Shown piece after piece: positions 45,904-54,954 of a stretch of 64,000 bases of DNA; positions within the stretch are counted from its first letter, which is position 1; each line of letters begins with the position of its first letter. The DNA is from Serratia inhibens (lineage in GTDB: Bacteria > Pseudomonadota > Gammaproteobacteria > Enterobacterales > Enterobacteriaceae). Under the pieces are notes generated by a model. The model made no database searches. It was not told the DNA's origin and saw only the letters and a list, made by a program, of their open reading frames with translations. The translations under genes were made by a program, and so were the position numbers. The stretch lies in the NCBI RefSeq assembly GCF_003591175.1, contig NZ_QYYG01000001.1:806001-870000 (forward strand), given 5' to 3'.

Positions 45904-45932
45904 GAAAAAAGCCCCGCCGAAGCGAGGCTTTG
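45904..45932 (-). terminator. UUCG-capped terminator of the CigR-like gene
   Basis: On the - strand AAAGCCTCGC, TTCG and GCGGGGCTTTTTTC form a stem with one G-U pair, an exceptionally stable UUCG loop and a T-tract, 19 bases after the stop at 45951. Confidence 0.85.
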
Positions 45933-45950
45933 AGTCGAAGACGCCGGGCG

Positions 45951-46463
45951 TTAGTCAAACACACCGTTAATCACCGAGGCTACAAGGGCGGTGCTCAACG
46001 CCACCAACACCAGATCGTTACCGGCAATGCGCCATTCGTAACCCGGATAGGACGGCAGATCGCGCAGCATTGAAGACGGCACCATTTTCTTGGCGATGCC
46101 TGGAGGCAGCGGTTTGCCGCGTGCCAGGTTCTTGGCGATGCCCGGCGGCAGAGAACGATAGCCGGTCAGGCCATAATTCAGCGCCAGCGAACGCACCCGA
46201 TCGTGAGAGATATTGACCGACACCAGATCGCGTTCGTCACCTTTGGCTTTATGGCCCTTGTCTTTATTGCCTTTGTCGTGATCGCCGCTATTGCCTTTGC
46301 CGCTGTTGCCGTGACCATTACCGCCGCCGTTGCCTTGGCTATTACCGTGCCCGCCGCCGTTGCCATTGCCATTGCCGCCCTTATCGGCGAACACTGGCCC
46401 AGAAGACAGACCCAGCGAAACGATCAGCGCCAGAGCCGTAAGAGTAGTACGACTTTTGTTCAT
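45951..46463 (-). CDS. RcnB/CigR-family protein
   Basis: A 170-residue protein with a signal peptide (LALIVSLGLSSGPVFA), a low-complexity Gly/Asn/His/Lys-rich stretch (about residues 27-76) and a C-terminal RcnB-type domain containing the doubled motif LPPGIAKNLARGKPLPPGIAKK. A hydrophobic segment ends the protein. It resembles CigR, described in Salmonella as an anti-virulence regulator; relevance here is not known. AGGAAG precedes ATG 46463. Confidence 0.82.
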   Translation of the reverse strand: MNKSRTTLTALALIVSLGLSSGPVFADKGGNGNGNGGGHGNSQGNGGGNGHGNSGKGNSGDHDKGNKDKGHKAKGDERDLVSVNISHDRVRSLALNYGLTGYRSLPPGIAKNLARGKPLPPGIAKKMVPSSMLRDLPSYPGYEWRIAGNDLVLVALSTALVASVINGVFD

Positions 46464-46587
46464 GTTATGACTTCCTGCTTGGGGTATTACATTAACTATA
46501 GCGGTAATTCCCCCCATAAAGGATAAGGAAAAATCCGAGATTGTGAGCAGTGAAAAAACGGTGGGGCCGGTCAGGGTAAGGAGAATG

Positions 46588-46662
46588 ATGAGAGATTATT
46601 TCAACGCAAAACCATTCGAAAAAACCGAGCCTCGTGACAAGATTTTTCTTGCAGCAAAATAA
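46588..46662 (+). CDS. Possible 24-residue small protein
   Basis: AAGGAG at 46578-46583 is followed four bases later by an ATG opening a 24-codon frame (ends DKIFLAAK). An AT-rich inverted repeat, AAAAAGAG / CTCTTTTT at 46689-46712, follows and could end a short transcript. Length is too small for codon evidence; this is a candidate only. Confidence 0.25.
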   Translation: MRDYFNAKPFEKTEPRDKIFLAAK

Positions 46663-46688
46663 GCCTTGCAGTAGTTTGGAAAGGTACT

Positions 46689-46712
46689 AAAAAGAGTTAG
46701 TTTGCTCTTTTT
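46689..46712. terminator. AT-rich inverted repeat, possible terminator
   Basis: AAAAAGAG and CTCTTTTT form a perfect 8-bp stem readable as an intrinsic terminator in both directions. Confidence 0.45.
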
Positions 46713-46762
46713 CGTCGCACCTCAAATCTTATTTTATCGTCCAGAATGATAAACTGAATGCT

Positions 46763-46792
46763 TCCCGCCTCTCCGTGCGGGATTCTTTTTTT
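46763..46792 (+). terminator. Orphan terminator-like hairpin
   Basis: TCCCGC / GCGGGA with an eight-base loop is followed by TTCTTTTTTT on the + strand. No established + strand gene lies directly upstream. The 468-base gap 46464-46931 otherwise holds only the weak candidates listed. Confidence 0.5.
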
Positions 46793-46931
46793 ACTAAATT
46801 TGACGCCTGTCGCACCGTCCTGGTGCTTTATGTTGAGATTTGGTAGCCAATACTTTAAATTCAGCGTCTGAGAAACCTTAACCTCCCGCGGTGGCCAGTT
46901 GGCAACGGGTGGGCGTTCAGGAGCAAAAGAC

Positions 46932-47111
46932 ATGCAAATGACCCTCATGGAATATATCACTCAGCACTTTAACGGCGATCTTCACCGCTACGCGCAATCC
47001 GAAGGCGTGAGCAGTGAACAAATTATCCATTGGATCGATAATGAATGCCATGTAATCAAAGGACGATTATTTATGCCGGTGAGACATTTACCTGGTGAAC
47101 AAGCGCAGTGA
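46932..47111 (+). CDS. Small protein with possible helix-turn-helix
   Basis: A 59-residue protein with AGGAG eight bases before ATG 46932. The stretch MEYITQHFNGDLHRYAQSEG then VSSEQIIHWID looks like a compact Cro-type helix-turn-helix, followed by a short basic tail. No family is recognised with certainty. A strong terminator follows six bases after the stop. Confidence 0.65.
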   Translation: MQMTLMEYITQHFNGDLHRYAQSEGVSSEQIIHWIDNECHVIKGRLFMPVRHLPGEQAQ

Positions 47112-47116
47112 TAACA

Positions 47117-47142
47117 AAAAAACCCCGCAAAGCGGGGTTTTC
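47117..47142. terminator. Bidirectional terminator between the small gene and tsx
   Basis: AAAACCCCGC, AAA and GCGGGGTTTT with T-tracts in both directions serve the convergent small gene and tsx. Confidence 0.88.
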
Positions 47143-47163
47143 TGTTTCTGATACCACGGAAAA

Positions 47164-48045
47164 TCAGAAGTTATAACCGGCCACGAGGTAATAGGCCCAG
47201 CCTGTAGATTTAATTGGGCCCTGCGGCGTACCGATCTCCGAGCCATCTTGCCACTGGCCGCCGTTATGGAAGTAACGGGCCACGAACGAGTAGTGCCAGT
47301 GATCGTAGTTCAGCGCCAGAATGTGGCTGGAAGCGATCGAGTTGCTGGTGCGAACCTGTTTGCCGGTACCGTCGGTCCAGTTGCTGTCTTTGCCCAGATC
47401 GGAACCGAAGTCAAAGTTGGTGAAACCGATGTAGCTCAGGTTTCCGCCCCACACTTGGGTCAACGGCACAAAATATTTCACCTTGAAACGGTAACCGTCC
47501 CAGCTGTTCTCATTGGCAGCCTGGTAGTTTTCCCACTGGTATTTGGCATAGATGTTCATCGACAGGCTCATCGGCAGCCCGGTATCGATGTCGGTGCCCA
47601 GACCCATATACCAGGTATTCTGACGGCCGTCGGCGTTGTGGCCCAGATCATAAATGTAGTTGTTGGCGAAGTACCACTCTTTGAACGGCCCGAAGCTCAG
47701 ATCGGTGCCGGTCAGCTTGTCGATGGAGAAGCGCGGTTCGATCTCCATAAACAGCGGTGAACCCTTGTCCCAGATGCCGCGGTCCGGCGTGTTGCCGACA
47801 CCGAAGAACTTAGGCACGTCAACGTAGCCATAGAAATCGAACCAATCTTTTTTGGCGAAGGCTTCGTACTCAAGATACAGATCGTTGTTCAACTGCGGCC
47901 CGAAACGGGTGTGGTAACTGCCCACTACGTTAACGCTCTGGTGCCACCAATCCGAGACGAATTGGCTGTCTTTGCTATCAGCCATTGATGATGCACTGTA
48001 AGACGCTGCGAGCAATACACCTGCTGCTAGAGCTATTTTTTTCAT
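47164..48045 (-). CDS. tsx: Nucleoside-specific outer membrane channel Tsx
   Basis: A 293-residue outer-membrane protein (E. coli Tsx has 294) with a signal peptide ([17 protein letters not shown]). Marks are [38 protein letters not shown] and a terminal aromatic F (YYLVAGYNF). It is a 12-strand barrel for nucleoside and deoxynucleoside diffusion and a colicin/phage receptor in relatives. ATG 48045 is chosen; 23 in-frame codons upstream lack homology. Confidence 0.95.
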   Translation of the reverse strand: MKKIALAAGVLLAASYSASSMADSKDSQFVSDWWHQSVNVVGSYHTRFGPQLNNDLYLEYEAFAKKDWFDFYGYVDVPKFFGVGNTPDRGIWDKGSPLFMEIEPRFSIDKLTGTDLSFGPFKEWYFANNYIYDLGHNADGRQNTWYMGLGTDIDTGLPMSLSMNIYAKYQWENYQAANENSWDGYRFKVKYFVPLTQVWGGNLSYIGFTNFDFGSDLGKDSNWTDGTGKQVRTSNSIASSHILALNYDHWHYSFVARYFHNGGQWQDGSEIGTPQGPIKSTGWAYYLVAGYNF

Positions 48046-48267
48046 TTTTATTACCACATGCTTAAAGGGCCATTTCCTGCCCGTTAGAAAAGATGACAAT
48101 GAGTCTGACGACACCTGGCGTTGCCCCCGCTGACTGTTTCTCGGGCGACGCGCGCATTATAGAAATCACCGAGTGTAATAATCTGTGATCCAGTTATGCA
48201 TTTCGCGAATAGGTAATCGATTGCGTTCGCATTTGTCAAATTATGTTTCATGCAAATTCACGATCGA

Positions 48268-48283
48268 TGTGATTTTTGTCATG
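48268..48283. promoter_or_regulatory. Possible CRP half-conserved site upstream of tsx
   Basis: TGTGATTTTTGTCATG keeps the left CRP half and three of five bases of the right half. It is about 220 bases upstream of tsx, where CRP/CytR control is known in E. coli. The rest of the 48046-48441 gap is AT-rich promoter-like DNA without a gene. Confidence 0.3.
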
Positions 48284-48441
48284 TACGGTGATTTATAAAG
48301 CAGTTTTCGTGCCAATTATGAACGACACCCAAAACGAGTGCAGATGACATTTTTCGAGGTTAAAAAGCCGGAACAAATTGGCCGGCAGAGGGGGGATGGC
48401 ATACAACATGAGAGCGATGACGATGGAAAGCGCTACCGGCA

Positions 48442-49320
48442 TTAACCGAACATATTGCCAAACATGCGCTGCAAGAAGGGTTTCTTCTTGCGGGTAATGG
48501 TGTTGCCGTCATACCGCTTTTGCGATTGCTTGTTAAAGTGGCCGAAAAGCTGTGGATTGCGGTACTGTTCCAGGGTGTAACCCGCCGCCAGCGCTTCGTG
48601 ATAGTACTGTTCAAACAGTTCGCGCAGATCGTCACGGTAATGGCTGTAAATTTTACCGTCAAACCAATGGCTACGATTTTCAGATTGCAGGCGCGGCAGC
48701 GAGAAGCGGTGCGAGAACTGGCTCCCCATGTCTGAGTAATGCAATGCCTTCAACGCTTCCAACGGTAAATCATCGCCGTCGAGATTGCTGTATTCAGGCG
48801 CCAGGGATTCAACATATTCAGGGTGTTGTTCAAAGAACTGCTGCAGCTTTTTATGGCCATGCCGGTCACGGTGCAATTCTTCGAGCGGCGGCAGAAAATG
48901 CGCCGCGGCTTCACAATCCCACAGCATTTCCCCCAGCCGTAAATCCTTGCCGATGCCCGATGCCAATATGGCTTTCCCCTCTTCCATGGGATGATGCCAA
49001 ATTTCTGCAATGTCGCTGAGATACAAAACATCGGCATCCGAATAAAATGCGCGCCCCTGAAAATTACAAAACGCAGGAATGCCCCAGCGGAACGCCGAAA
49101 AAGGCGTAGCCCAGCATTCCGTATTCCAACCAACGCCTGCGCCGCTGGAGTGCCAGAAACTGGCTGGATCCCGTGAAAGCCTCATCCATTCGATATGGAC
49201 GGGGATGGATGCATGTTTACGCAGGCTATATTCCAGAACCATCATCTGTTCCAGATCGCAATCATTCGGATCGCAGCCAATAAAAACAAGAGCGGTATCT
49301 GCCGGTCGAGTCATGGTCAT
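48442..49320 (-). CDS. Glycosyltransferase-like protein (DxD motif)
   Basis: A 292-residue soluble protein. The core LVFIGCDPNDCDLEQMMVLEYSLRKH start, AFRWGIPAFCNFQGRAFYSDADVLYL with a DAD metal motif, and SNLDGDDLPLEALKALHYSDM resemble nucleotide-sugar transferases of the GT8-like fold. No signal peptide or membrane helix is seen; the C-terminus is basic (ITRKKKPFLQRMF). It has no glycan-synthesis neighbours, so acceptor and sugar are unknown. An ATG at 49314 is an alternative start. Confidence 0.65.
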   Translation of the reverse strand: MTMTRPADTALVFIGCDPNDCDLEQMMVLEYSLRKHASIPVHIEWMRLSRDPASFWHSSGAGVGWNTECWATPFSAFRWGIPAFCNFQGRAFYSDADVLYLSDIAEIWHHPMEEGKAILASGIGKDLRLGEMLWDCEAAAHFLPPLEELHRDRHGHKKLQQFFEQHPEYVESLAPEYSNLDGDDLPLEALKALHYSDMGSQFSHRFSLPRLQSENRSHWFDGKIYSHYRDDLRELFEQYYHEALAAGYTLEQYRNPQLFGHFNKQSQKRYDGNTITRKKKPFLQRMFGNMFG

Positions 49321-49528
49321 TCAGTCAACATCCCTATAAGCCACATCAATCCTGTAATATTAACAACGACTATCAGAATATTCTAATGGCAAATAGAAAT
49401 CCTTATCATTCCCCTTAAAGGCGGAAATGACAAACTGATATAATCAATTGAATTTAAAAAATAAATCAACAAAGCAATCTGGTGCGCCCGCCCTTATTTT
49501 AAGAAAAAGCAGAACGGGCCCCCACCCT

Positions 49529-49801
49529 TCAGCGTGCACCCGGCACCGCTTTGGCAATATTTTCCTGGCGGAAAACCACCTCCTGCCCCGGTGCCACCTC
49601 CCACTCTTTAGGTGGGATGTCCACCTTCGGCGCAGCGGCAACCACCGAGCCGAAAATCAACTTGCCTTCCCGGCGCAGTATGCCGACATCAAGCTGGTAT
49701 TCATGGCGCAAGTTAGCGGTGGTCAGGCGCACTGTATCACCGCGCATATAGTTTTCATCGTCAATCACTGGCTGCTGAATGAATTGGATATCGTTTCTCA
49801 T
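49529..49801 (-). CDS. Hypothetical protein, 90 residues
   Basis: A small acidic-to-neutral protein beginning MRNDIQFIQQPVIDDENY, with beta-rich character (TVRLTTANLRHEYQLDVGIL). AGGAT lies eight bases before the ATG. I do not recognise a family. A longer overlapping frame on the + strand has no ribosome binding site. Confidence 0.5.
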   Translation of the reverse strand: MRNDIQFIQQPVIDDENYMRGDTVRLTTANLRHEYQLDVGILRREGKLIFGSVVAAAPKVDIPPKEWEVAPGQEVVFRQENIAKAVPGAR

Positions 49802-49873
49802 TTTTATGATCCTTCAGGCACTATCGCTAGTTAAATTCTAGTCCAACATCCCAGGGTCGACTGATAATTTCCG

Positions 49874-50767
49874 TTACTTTCCACGGGTTGCCCGCCAGCA
49901 GATCAGCGAACCGAGCGTGACCATCACCACGCCCTGCCAGAAACTGACCGTCAGCGAAGTATCGAGCACCAGCGCGGCAAATACCGCCGACAGCACCGGT
50001 GTAAAATAGGATACCGTCGCCAACAGCGTCATGTTGCCGTGCAAAATGCCGACATTCCACGCCGCATAACCGGCGCCCATCGCCATACCGGCACACAGCA
50101 GCGTCAAACTCACCGGCCAGGTAAACTGCATGCCGCTTTCGTCGCTGAAGGCATATTTCAGCCACAGCGCCACGGCGGTCAGCGTAATAAACAGCACCAC
50201 GCCGTTGCTGCCCTGCGCAATTTTTTTGGTCAGGTTGCAGTACAGCGCCCAAATCACTGCACCGCCAAAAGCCAGCGAATAACTCAGCGGGTTACTGCGC
50301 ACATTCTCCAGCATCTGCGCCGGCGACCATCCGCCCTCACCGCTCATGATCCAGCCAATGCCGAACAGCGACAACAACAGCCCGGGCAACAACCACCATT
50401 TGGCTTTTTGCCCATTGAACACCAGCGCCATCAGCACGGTAAAACAGGGCCAGAGATAGTTGATCATCCCCACTTCTATCGCCTGCAACCGGGTATTGGC
50501 ATAGCCCAGCGACAGCGACAGGCAGATCTCATAACTGACAAACAACAGGCTGCCGAGGATCAGATAAAGGCGGGGAAAATGGCGCAGATTCGGCAGGCGG
50601 AGCACCAGCAACAAAAACAGTGCACTGACGCTGTAGATCATCGCCGCGCCGCCGATAGGCCCCAACCCTTCGCTAACGCTGCGGATCAGGCCAACGACGC
50701 TGCTCCACAGCAGGATCGCCAATAAACCGAGCAGCGTGGCTTTGTATGGGGTGGGTAAAGAAAACAT
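49874..50767 (-). CDS. yddG: Aromatic amino acid exporter YddG
   Basis: A 297-residue, ten-helix DMT-superfamily exporter. It closely follows E. coli YddG: ATLLGLLAILLWSSVVGLIR, GLGPIGGAAMIYS, LLFVSYEICLSLSLGYA, IEVGMINYLWP and YAAWNVGILHGN. It exports phenylalanine, tyrosine and tryptophan and some toxic compounds. Confidence 0.93.
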   Translation of the reverse strand: MFSLPTPYKATLLGLLAILLWSSVVGLIRSVSEGLGPIGGAAMIYSVSALFLLLVLRLPNLRHFPRLYLILGSLLFVSYEICLSLSLGYANTRLQAIEVGMINYLWPCFTVLMALVFNGQKAKWWLLPGLLLSLFGIGWIMSGEGGWSPAQMLENVRSNPLSYSLAFGGAVIWALYCNLTKKIAQGSNGVVLFITLTAVALWLKYAFSDESGMQFTWPVSLTLLCAGMAMGAGYAAWNVGILHGNMTLLATVSYFTPVLSAVFAALVLDTSLTVSFWQGVVMVTLGSLICWRATRGK

Positions 50768-50858
50768 GAAAGCGATCCAATGGGTTATTTTTTATCGGAA
50801 TTTTCACTCTACTGCCGGATGGCAGAAAAAGAAAGGCGGGAAAACCCGCCTGATTTCG

Positions 50859-52229
50859 CTATTGCTGCGGCTGCCGCTCAAACTGCGGCGGTGGCTGGCG
50901 GAAACGCCGGGTGAGGTACACCAGATAAGCAAAGCCCAGTGCCGCCCAGATCAACCCCATGGTCAGAGAACTTTTTTCCAGGTTCAACCACAGCACCGCC
51001 ACCGTCAACGCACCAATCAGCGGCAGGATCAGGTAGTTGAAACGGTCCTTCCAGCTTTTGTTGCGCCTCTCGCGAATAAAGAAATGGCTGATGACCGACA
51101 GATTAACGAAGGTGAAGGCCACCAGCGCGCCGAAGTTGATCAGCGCCGTGGCGGTGACCAGATCAAAAGACAGCGCGGACAGCGCCACCAGCCCAACCAT
51201 CAGCACGTTCAATGCCGGCGTACGCCATTTCGGGTGGATATAACCGAAGAATTTTTCCGGGAACACGTTATCGCGCCCCATCACGTACAACAGCCGTGAA
51301 ACGCTGGCGTGCGAAGCCAGGCCGGAAGCCAGCGTGTTGATAAAGGTGGTGCAAAGGAAGATGGCCTGGAACAGCTTGCCACCCACGTACAGTGCGATTT
51401 CCGGCAGCGCCGCATCCGGCTGCTGAAAACGTTGAATGGAAGGGAAAAACAGCTGGATAAAGAACGATACGCTGATAAAGATCACCCCGCCGTACAGCGC
51501 GGTAAGGAAGATTGCACGCGGGATCACCTTGGCGGCATTGGGCGTTTCTTCACACAGGGTGGTGACCGCATCGAAACCGAGGAACGAGAAACACAGGATG
51601 GTAGCGCCGGTGATAATCGGCAACAGATGCGCGTTCTCACTGATGAACGGCTGCAAACTCCATACCCTTCCTACCCCTTCGCCGTTGTGCAGTCCTTGCA
51701 CCACCAGATAGATAAACACCAGAATAATCGCCACCTGGGCCAGTACGAACAACGTATTGAAGTTGGCCACCAGATTGACGCTTTTCAGGTTAATCGCCGT
51801 CATGATGATCACGAACCCCACTACCCACATCCAGGGCGGCACCTCGGGGAACAGCGCAGTCAGGTAAATTTTCGCCAGCAGCGTGTTGATCATCGGCAAG
51901 AACAGATAATCCAGCAGCGAGGACCAGCCGACCAGAAAGCCGACGTGCGGGTTGATCGCTTTCTGCGCATAGGTGTAAGCCGAGCCGGCGGTCGGGAACT
52001 GGCGTACCAGCTTGCCGTAGCTGATGGCGGTAAACAGCACCCCGGCCAGCGCAAACAGGTAGGAAGCAGGCACATGGCCGTCGGTGACGCCGGACACGAT
52101 GCCGAAAGTATCGAACACCGTCATCGGCGTCAGATACGCCAGGCCCATCATCACCACCTGCCACAGCTTGAGGGTTTTGCGCAGTTGCGGCTTGGCCGCC
52201 GGATTACAGTCAGTAGCATTAATCGTCAT
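50859..52229 (-). CDS. puuP: Putrescine importer PuuP
   Basis: A 456-residue APC-superfamily permease (461 in E. coli) that is nearly identical in the region [18 protein letters not shown] and in [16 protein letters not shown]. It imports putrescine with protons to feed the puu pathway. ATG 52229 follows GGGGAAG and overlaps the end of an upstream 61-codon frame. It lies downstream of puuA on the same strand. Confidence 0.95.
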   Translation of the reverse strand: MTINATDCNPAAKPQLRKTLKLWQVVMMGLAYLTPMTVFDTFGIVSGVTDGHVPASYLFALAGVLFTAISYGKLVRQFPTAGSAYTYAQKAINPHVGFLVGWSSLLDYLFLPMINTLLAKIYLTALFPEVPPWMWVVGFVIIMTAINLKSVNLVANFNTLFVLAQVAIILVFIYLVVQGLHNGEGVGRVWSLQPFISENAHLLPIITGATILCFSFLGFDAVTTLCEETPNAAKVIPRAIFLTALYGGVIFISVSFFIQLFFPSIQRFQQPDAALPEIALYVGGKLFQAIFLCTTFINTLASGLASHASVSRLLYVMGRDNVFPEKFFGYIHPKWRTPALNVLMVGLVALSALSFDLVTATALINFGALVAFTFVNLSVISHFFIRERRNKSWKDRFNYLILPLIGALTVAVLWLNLEKSSLTMGLIWAALGFAYLVYLTRRFRQPPPQFERQPQQ

Positions 52230-52404
52230 AGCGCTTCCCCTCGTTGTCCTCTGCTGGTAACCGTTTAACGTCATTCAGAGAGGCCCCGGGGAAACTGCTG
52301 CTCGGGCGGCGGAAAAAGCGATAGCGAAGGCCTGCGGATGGCCCGTATTCACTGCGGCACGGGCAAGCGCCCGCGCTGACTGACGGAAAAATAATGGCTG
52401 TCAT
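52219..52404 (-). CDS. Possible leader ORF overlapping the puuP start
   Basis: A 61-codon frame with GAGGAAA about eight bases before its ATG. Its stop codon lies just inside puuP (ATGACGATTAA arrangement), so ribosomes finishing it could restart at puuP. It encodes an Arg/Phe/Ser-rich stretch ([15 protein letters not shown]). A hairpin-forming pair GCCCGT/ACGGGC lies at 52341-52364 inside it. No family is known; it could be a leader peptide or a chance frame. Confidence 0.4.
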   Translation of the reverse strand: MTAIIFPSVSAGACPCRSEYGPSAGLRYRFFRRPSSSFPGASLNDVKRLPAEDNEGKRYDD

Positions 52405-52534
52405 GGTTATTTCCTCGCCGGCGTCCTGTACGCCTGAATGGAAGAAATGCGGTACCGCGGCGCGCAGCTTCGCAGGCCACAGGATAGCCGGCGCAATGCG
52501 CCAGACGCGCGCGGTAGGTTCGGATTGAGCGGGG

Positions 52535-53953
52535 TCAGGCGTTTTTCAGCATCCACTCGATTTCGGTTTCGGTGATCAGGCGCTCGAACTGCACCATTTC
52601 ATCCGTTTTACAGGCCAGGTAAACATGGCTGAACCTTTCGCCGAGCAGCGCATTCAACACCGGCTGGTGCTCGAACTCGTACAGCGCATCGCTCTGGCGG
52701 ATCGGGAACGCCAGTCCCTCCTGTTCCAATCCGTTGCCGGTCACCGGCTCTTGCAGCGGCAACGGCGTTTCCAGCCCGTAAACAATCCCCGCCAAAATGG
52801 TCGCCATCACCAGATAAGGGTTGGCATCGGCGCCGGCCACGCGGTACTCCACGCGGTGGTTATCGCGATCGCCGCAGGGGATGCGCAGCGCCACGGTGCG
52901 GTTGTTATGGCCCCAGGAAGCCTGGGTCGGCACGTACATGCCCGGCTGGAAGCGGCGATAGGCGTTAACGTTGGGCGCCAGCAACGCAATAGAAGAAGGC
53001 ATCAGGGCGATCATCCCCGCCAGCGCCTGCTTCAGCAACGCGGAATCCTCGCCGTCGTCATCGGCCAATACGTTGTTGCCCTGTTTGTCGAGCATGCTGA
53101 TATGCACGTGCATGCCGCTGCCGGCATGTTCTTCATACGGCTTGGCCATAAAGGTGGCGTGCATATTGTGGTTTTCCGCCACCATGCGGATCAGGCGCTT
53201 CAGCGCCAACGCGTGGTCGCAGGCTTGCAGAACGTTATCGGTATGATGCAGATTTACCTCAAACTGGCCCGGTGAGGCTTCCGCCACCGCGCCGTCCGCC
53301 GGGATGCCCTGCAAGCGCGCCAGCTCGTCGATGTCGCTCAGCACGTCGGCGAAGTGATTAAGGTTGTCGACGGAATACACCTGGCTCTGGGTATTGCGCT
53401 CCTGAGTGCCTGGCGCACACGGCGGCTGAAGATAGCCTTCCGAGTCGCGCTGGCGATCAATGAGATAGAACTCCAACTCTACCGCTACTACGGGGGAAAG
53501 CCCGCGCTGACGCAAACGCTGCCACACTCGGTTCAGCACATTACGCGGTTCAACGTCAAAGGGAGTACCATCTTCATCCAGCATGGTGAGCAGTACCTGG
53601 CCGATATATTGCGGATCCGCCGCCGACGGCGTCAGCGTGCCCGGCACCGGGACACAGATATGATCCGGCTCGCCCAGTTCCTGCCCCAGCCCGGCTTCTT
53701 CCACTACGTTGCCGAGAATATCCATCGCAAACACCGACGCCGGGAAGTAACAGCCCTTCTCCAGCTTGCTCAGGCCACTGACGGGTATGCGTTTGCCGCG
53801 GAAGCTGCCGTTGAGATCGGTCAGCAGAACGTCAACGTGCTGAGTCAATGGATAACGTTCCAGGTACTGCTTCACTTCACGCTGGAACGCGCTACTTCGC
53901 CTTTCTTCGTTGTGCTGAACAAAGTTTTCCACTTCTACTATGTTGGTCTGCAT
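52535..53953 (-). CDS. puuA: Glutamate-putrescine ligase PuuA
   Basis: A 472-residue glutamine-synthetase-fold enzyme (same length in E. coli) that joins glutamate and putrescine using ATP, the first step of the gamma-glutamylated pathway. Marks are VLLTDLNGSFRGKRIPV, VEASPGQFEVNLHH, HATFMAKPYEEHAGSGMHVH and RIPCGDRDNHRVEYR. It is divergent from puuD across 239 bases. Confidence 0.96.
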   Translation of the reverse strand: MQTNIVEVENFVQHNEERRSSAFQREVKQYLERYPLTQHVDVLLTDLNGSFRGKRIPVSGLSKLEKGCYFPASVFAMDILGNVVEEAGLGQELGEPDHICVPVPGTLTPSAADPQYIGQVLLTMLDEDGTPFDVEPRNVLNRVWQRLRQRGLSPVVAVELEFYLIDRQRDSEGYLQPPCAPGTQERNTQSQVYSVDNLNHFADVLSDIDELARLQGIPADGAVAEASPGQFEVNLHHTDNVLQACDHALALKRLIRMVAENHNMHATFMAKPYEEHAGSGMHVHISMLDKQGNNVLADDDGEDSALLKQALAGMIALMPSSIALLAPNVNAYRRFQPGMYVPTQASWGHNNRTVALRIPCGDRDNHRVEYRVAGADANPYLVMATILAGIVYGLETPLPLQEPVTGNGLEQEGLAFPIRQSDALYEFEHQPVLNALLGERFSHVYLACKTDEMVQFERLITETEIEWMLKNA

Positions 53954-54025
53954 GATTCACCCGCCATTTATGTTTTTGTCTGTGGTTCCCACACCTATTG
54001 CCATCGATATTTTTTGACCATCGCG

Positions 54026-54135
54026 TTCAATATAATGCCCACCAATGAAACATAGTTGCAACAAATTTGTTTTGCAAGTGTTAATTTGAGTTTGAATATT
54101 GCCCATTTGACTGCTAGATTTATAAAATATTGAAC
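54026..54135. promoter_or_regulatory. Candidate PuuR sites between puuA and puuD
   Basis: Three related AT motifs occur in the divergent gap: CAATATAATGCCC near 54028, GAATATTGCCC near 54094 and AAAATATTGAAC near 54124. They resemble the E. coli PuuR box as I remember it (AAAATATAATGAACA). Recognition is by eye. Confidence 0.4.
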
Positions 54136-54192
54136 GAAAACGGCACTGGAGAAGCTTATCGTTCATAATTTCGAACAACCCAAGGGGATAGC

Positions 54193-54954
54193 ATGGGCAA
54201 TATATTTAACAGACCGATGGTCGGCGTAGTGATGTGCAGGTATAGGTTAAACGAGCATCTCACCCAGACCTTGCAAGAAAAGTACCTGAATGCAGTAATC
54301 ACCGCCGGAGGGCTGCCGATCGCCCTGCCGCACGCGCTGGCGGAGCCCGCACTGCTGGAAGAATTGCTGCCGCACCTCGATGGCATTTTGCTGCCCGGCA
54401 GCCCCAGTAACGTGCAGCCGCACCTTTATGGTGAAAACGGCGATGAGCCTGACGCCGATCCCGGGCGAGATGAATTGAGCCTGGCGCTGATCCGTCATGC
54501 GCTCGACAGGCGCATTCCCCTTTTCGCCATTTGCCGCGGCATGCAGGAAATGGTGGTCGCCACCCAAGGCACTTTGCATCGTCGATTGTTTGAACTGCCC
54601 GAACTGCTCGAACACCGTGAAGATCACGACCTGCCGCTGGATCAACAATACGCCCCCGCCCACGAAGTCATCGTTCAGGACGGCGGGCTGCTTTCGCAAC
54701 TGATACCGGATTGCAACAGATTCTGGGTTAACTCACTGCACGGGCAAGGGTCAAAAACCCTCGGCCCCAACGTCCGCATCGAAGCCCACGCCGCCGATGG
54801 GCTGGTGGAGGCGATCAGCCTGCGTGACCAGCCCTTCGCGCTGGGCGTGCAATGGCACCCGGAATGGAACAGTGAGGAGTACGCCCTGTCACGCCTGTTG
54901 TTTGATGGCTTCATTACCGCTTGCCGGCACTACCAAAAGGAAAAACGCCTATGA
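54193..54954 (+). CDS. puuD: Gamma-glutamyl-GABA hydrolase PuuD
   Basis: A 253-residue class I glutamine-amidotransferase-like hydrolase releasing GABA and glutamate. The catalytic Cys is in ICRGMQEM and the His-Glu pair in WHPEWNSEE. AAGGGG precedes ATG 54193. It begins the + strand puuDRCB operon. Confidence 0.95.
   Translation: MGNIFNRPMVGVVMCRYRLNEHLTQTLQEKYLNAVITAGGLPIALPHALAEPALLEELLPHLDGILLPGSPSNVQPHLYGENGDEPDADPGRDELSLALIRHALDRRIPLFAICRGMQEMVVATQGTLHRRLFELPELLEHREDHDLPLDQQYAPAHEVIVQDGGLLSQLIPDCNRFWVNSLHGQGSKTLGPNVRIEAHAADGLVEAISLRDQPFALGVQWHPEWNSEEYALSRLLFDGFITACRHYQKEKRL

Noticed and set aside
46697-46960. 87-codon - strand frame
   Set aside because: No ribosome binding site at any of its starts; it overlaps the well-initiated gene at 46932 and contains a T-rich terminator-like element. 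It could still be real if found conserved.
49448-49834. 128-codon + strand frame opposite the 90-residue hypothetical gene
   Set aside because: It has no ribosome binding site, and the - strand frame has AGGAT at proper spacing.
52535-53953. Calling PuuA glutamine synthetase GlnA
   Set aside because: The fold is the same, but the gene sits with puuP, puuD, puuR, puuC and puuB and has PuuA length and motifs.
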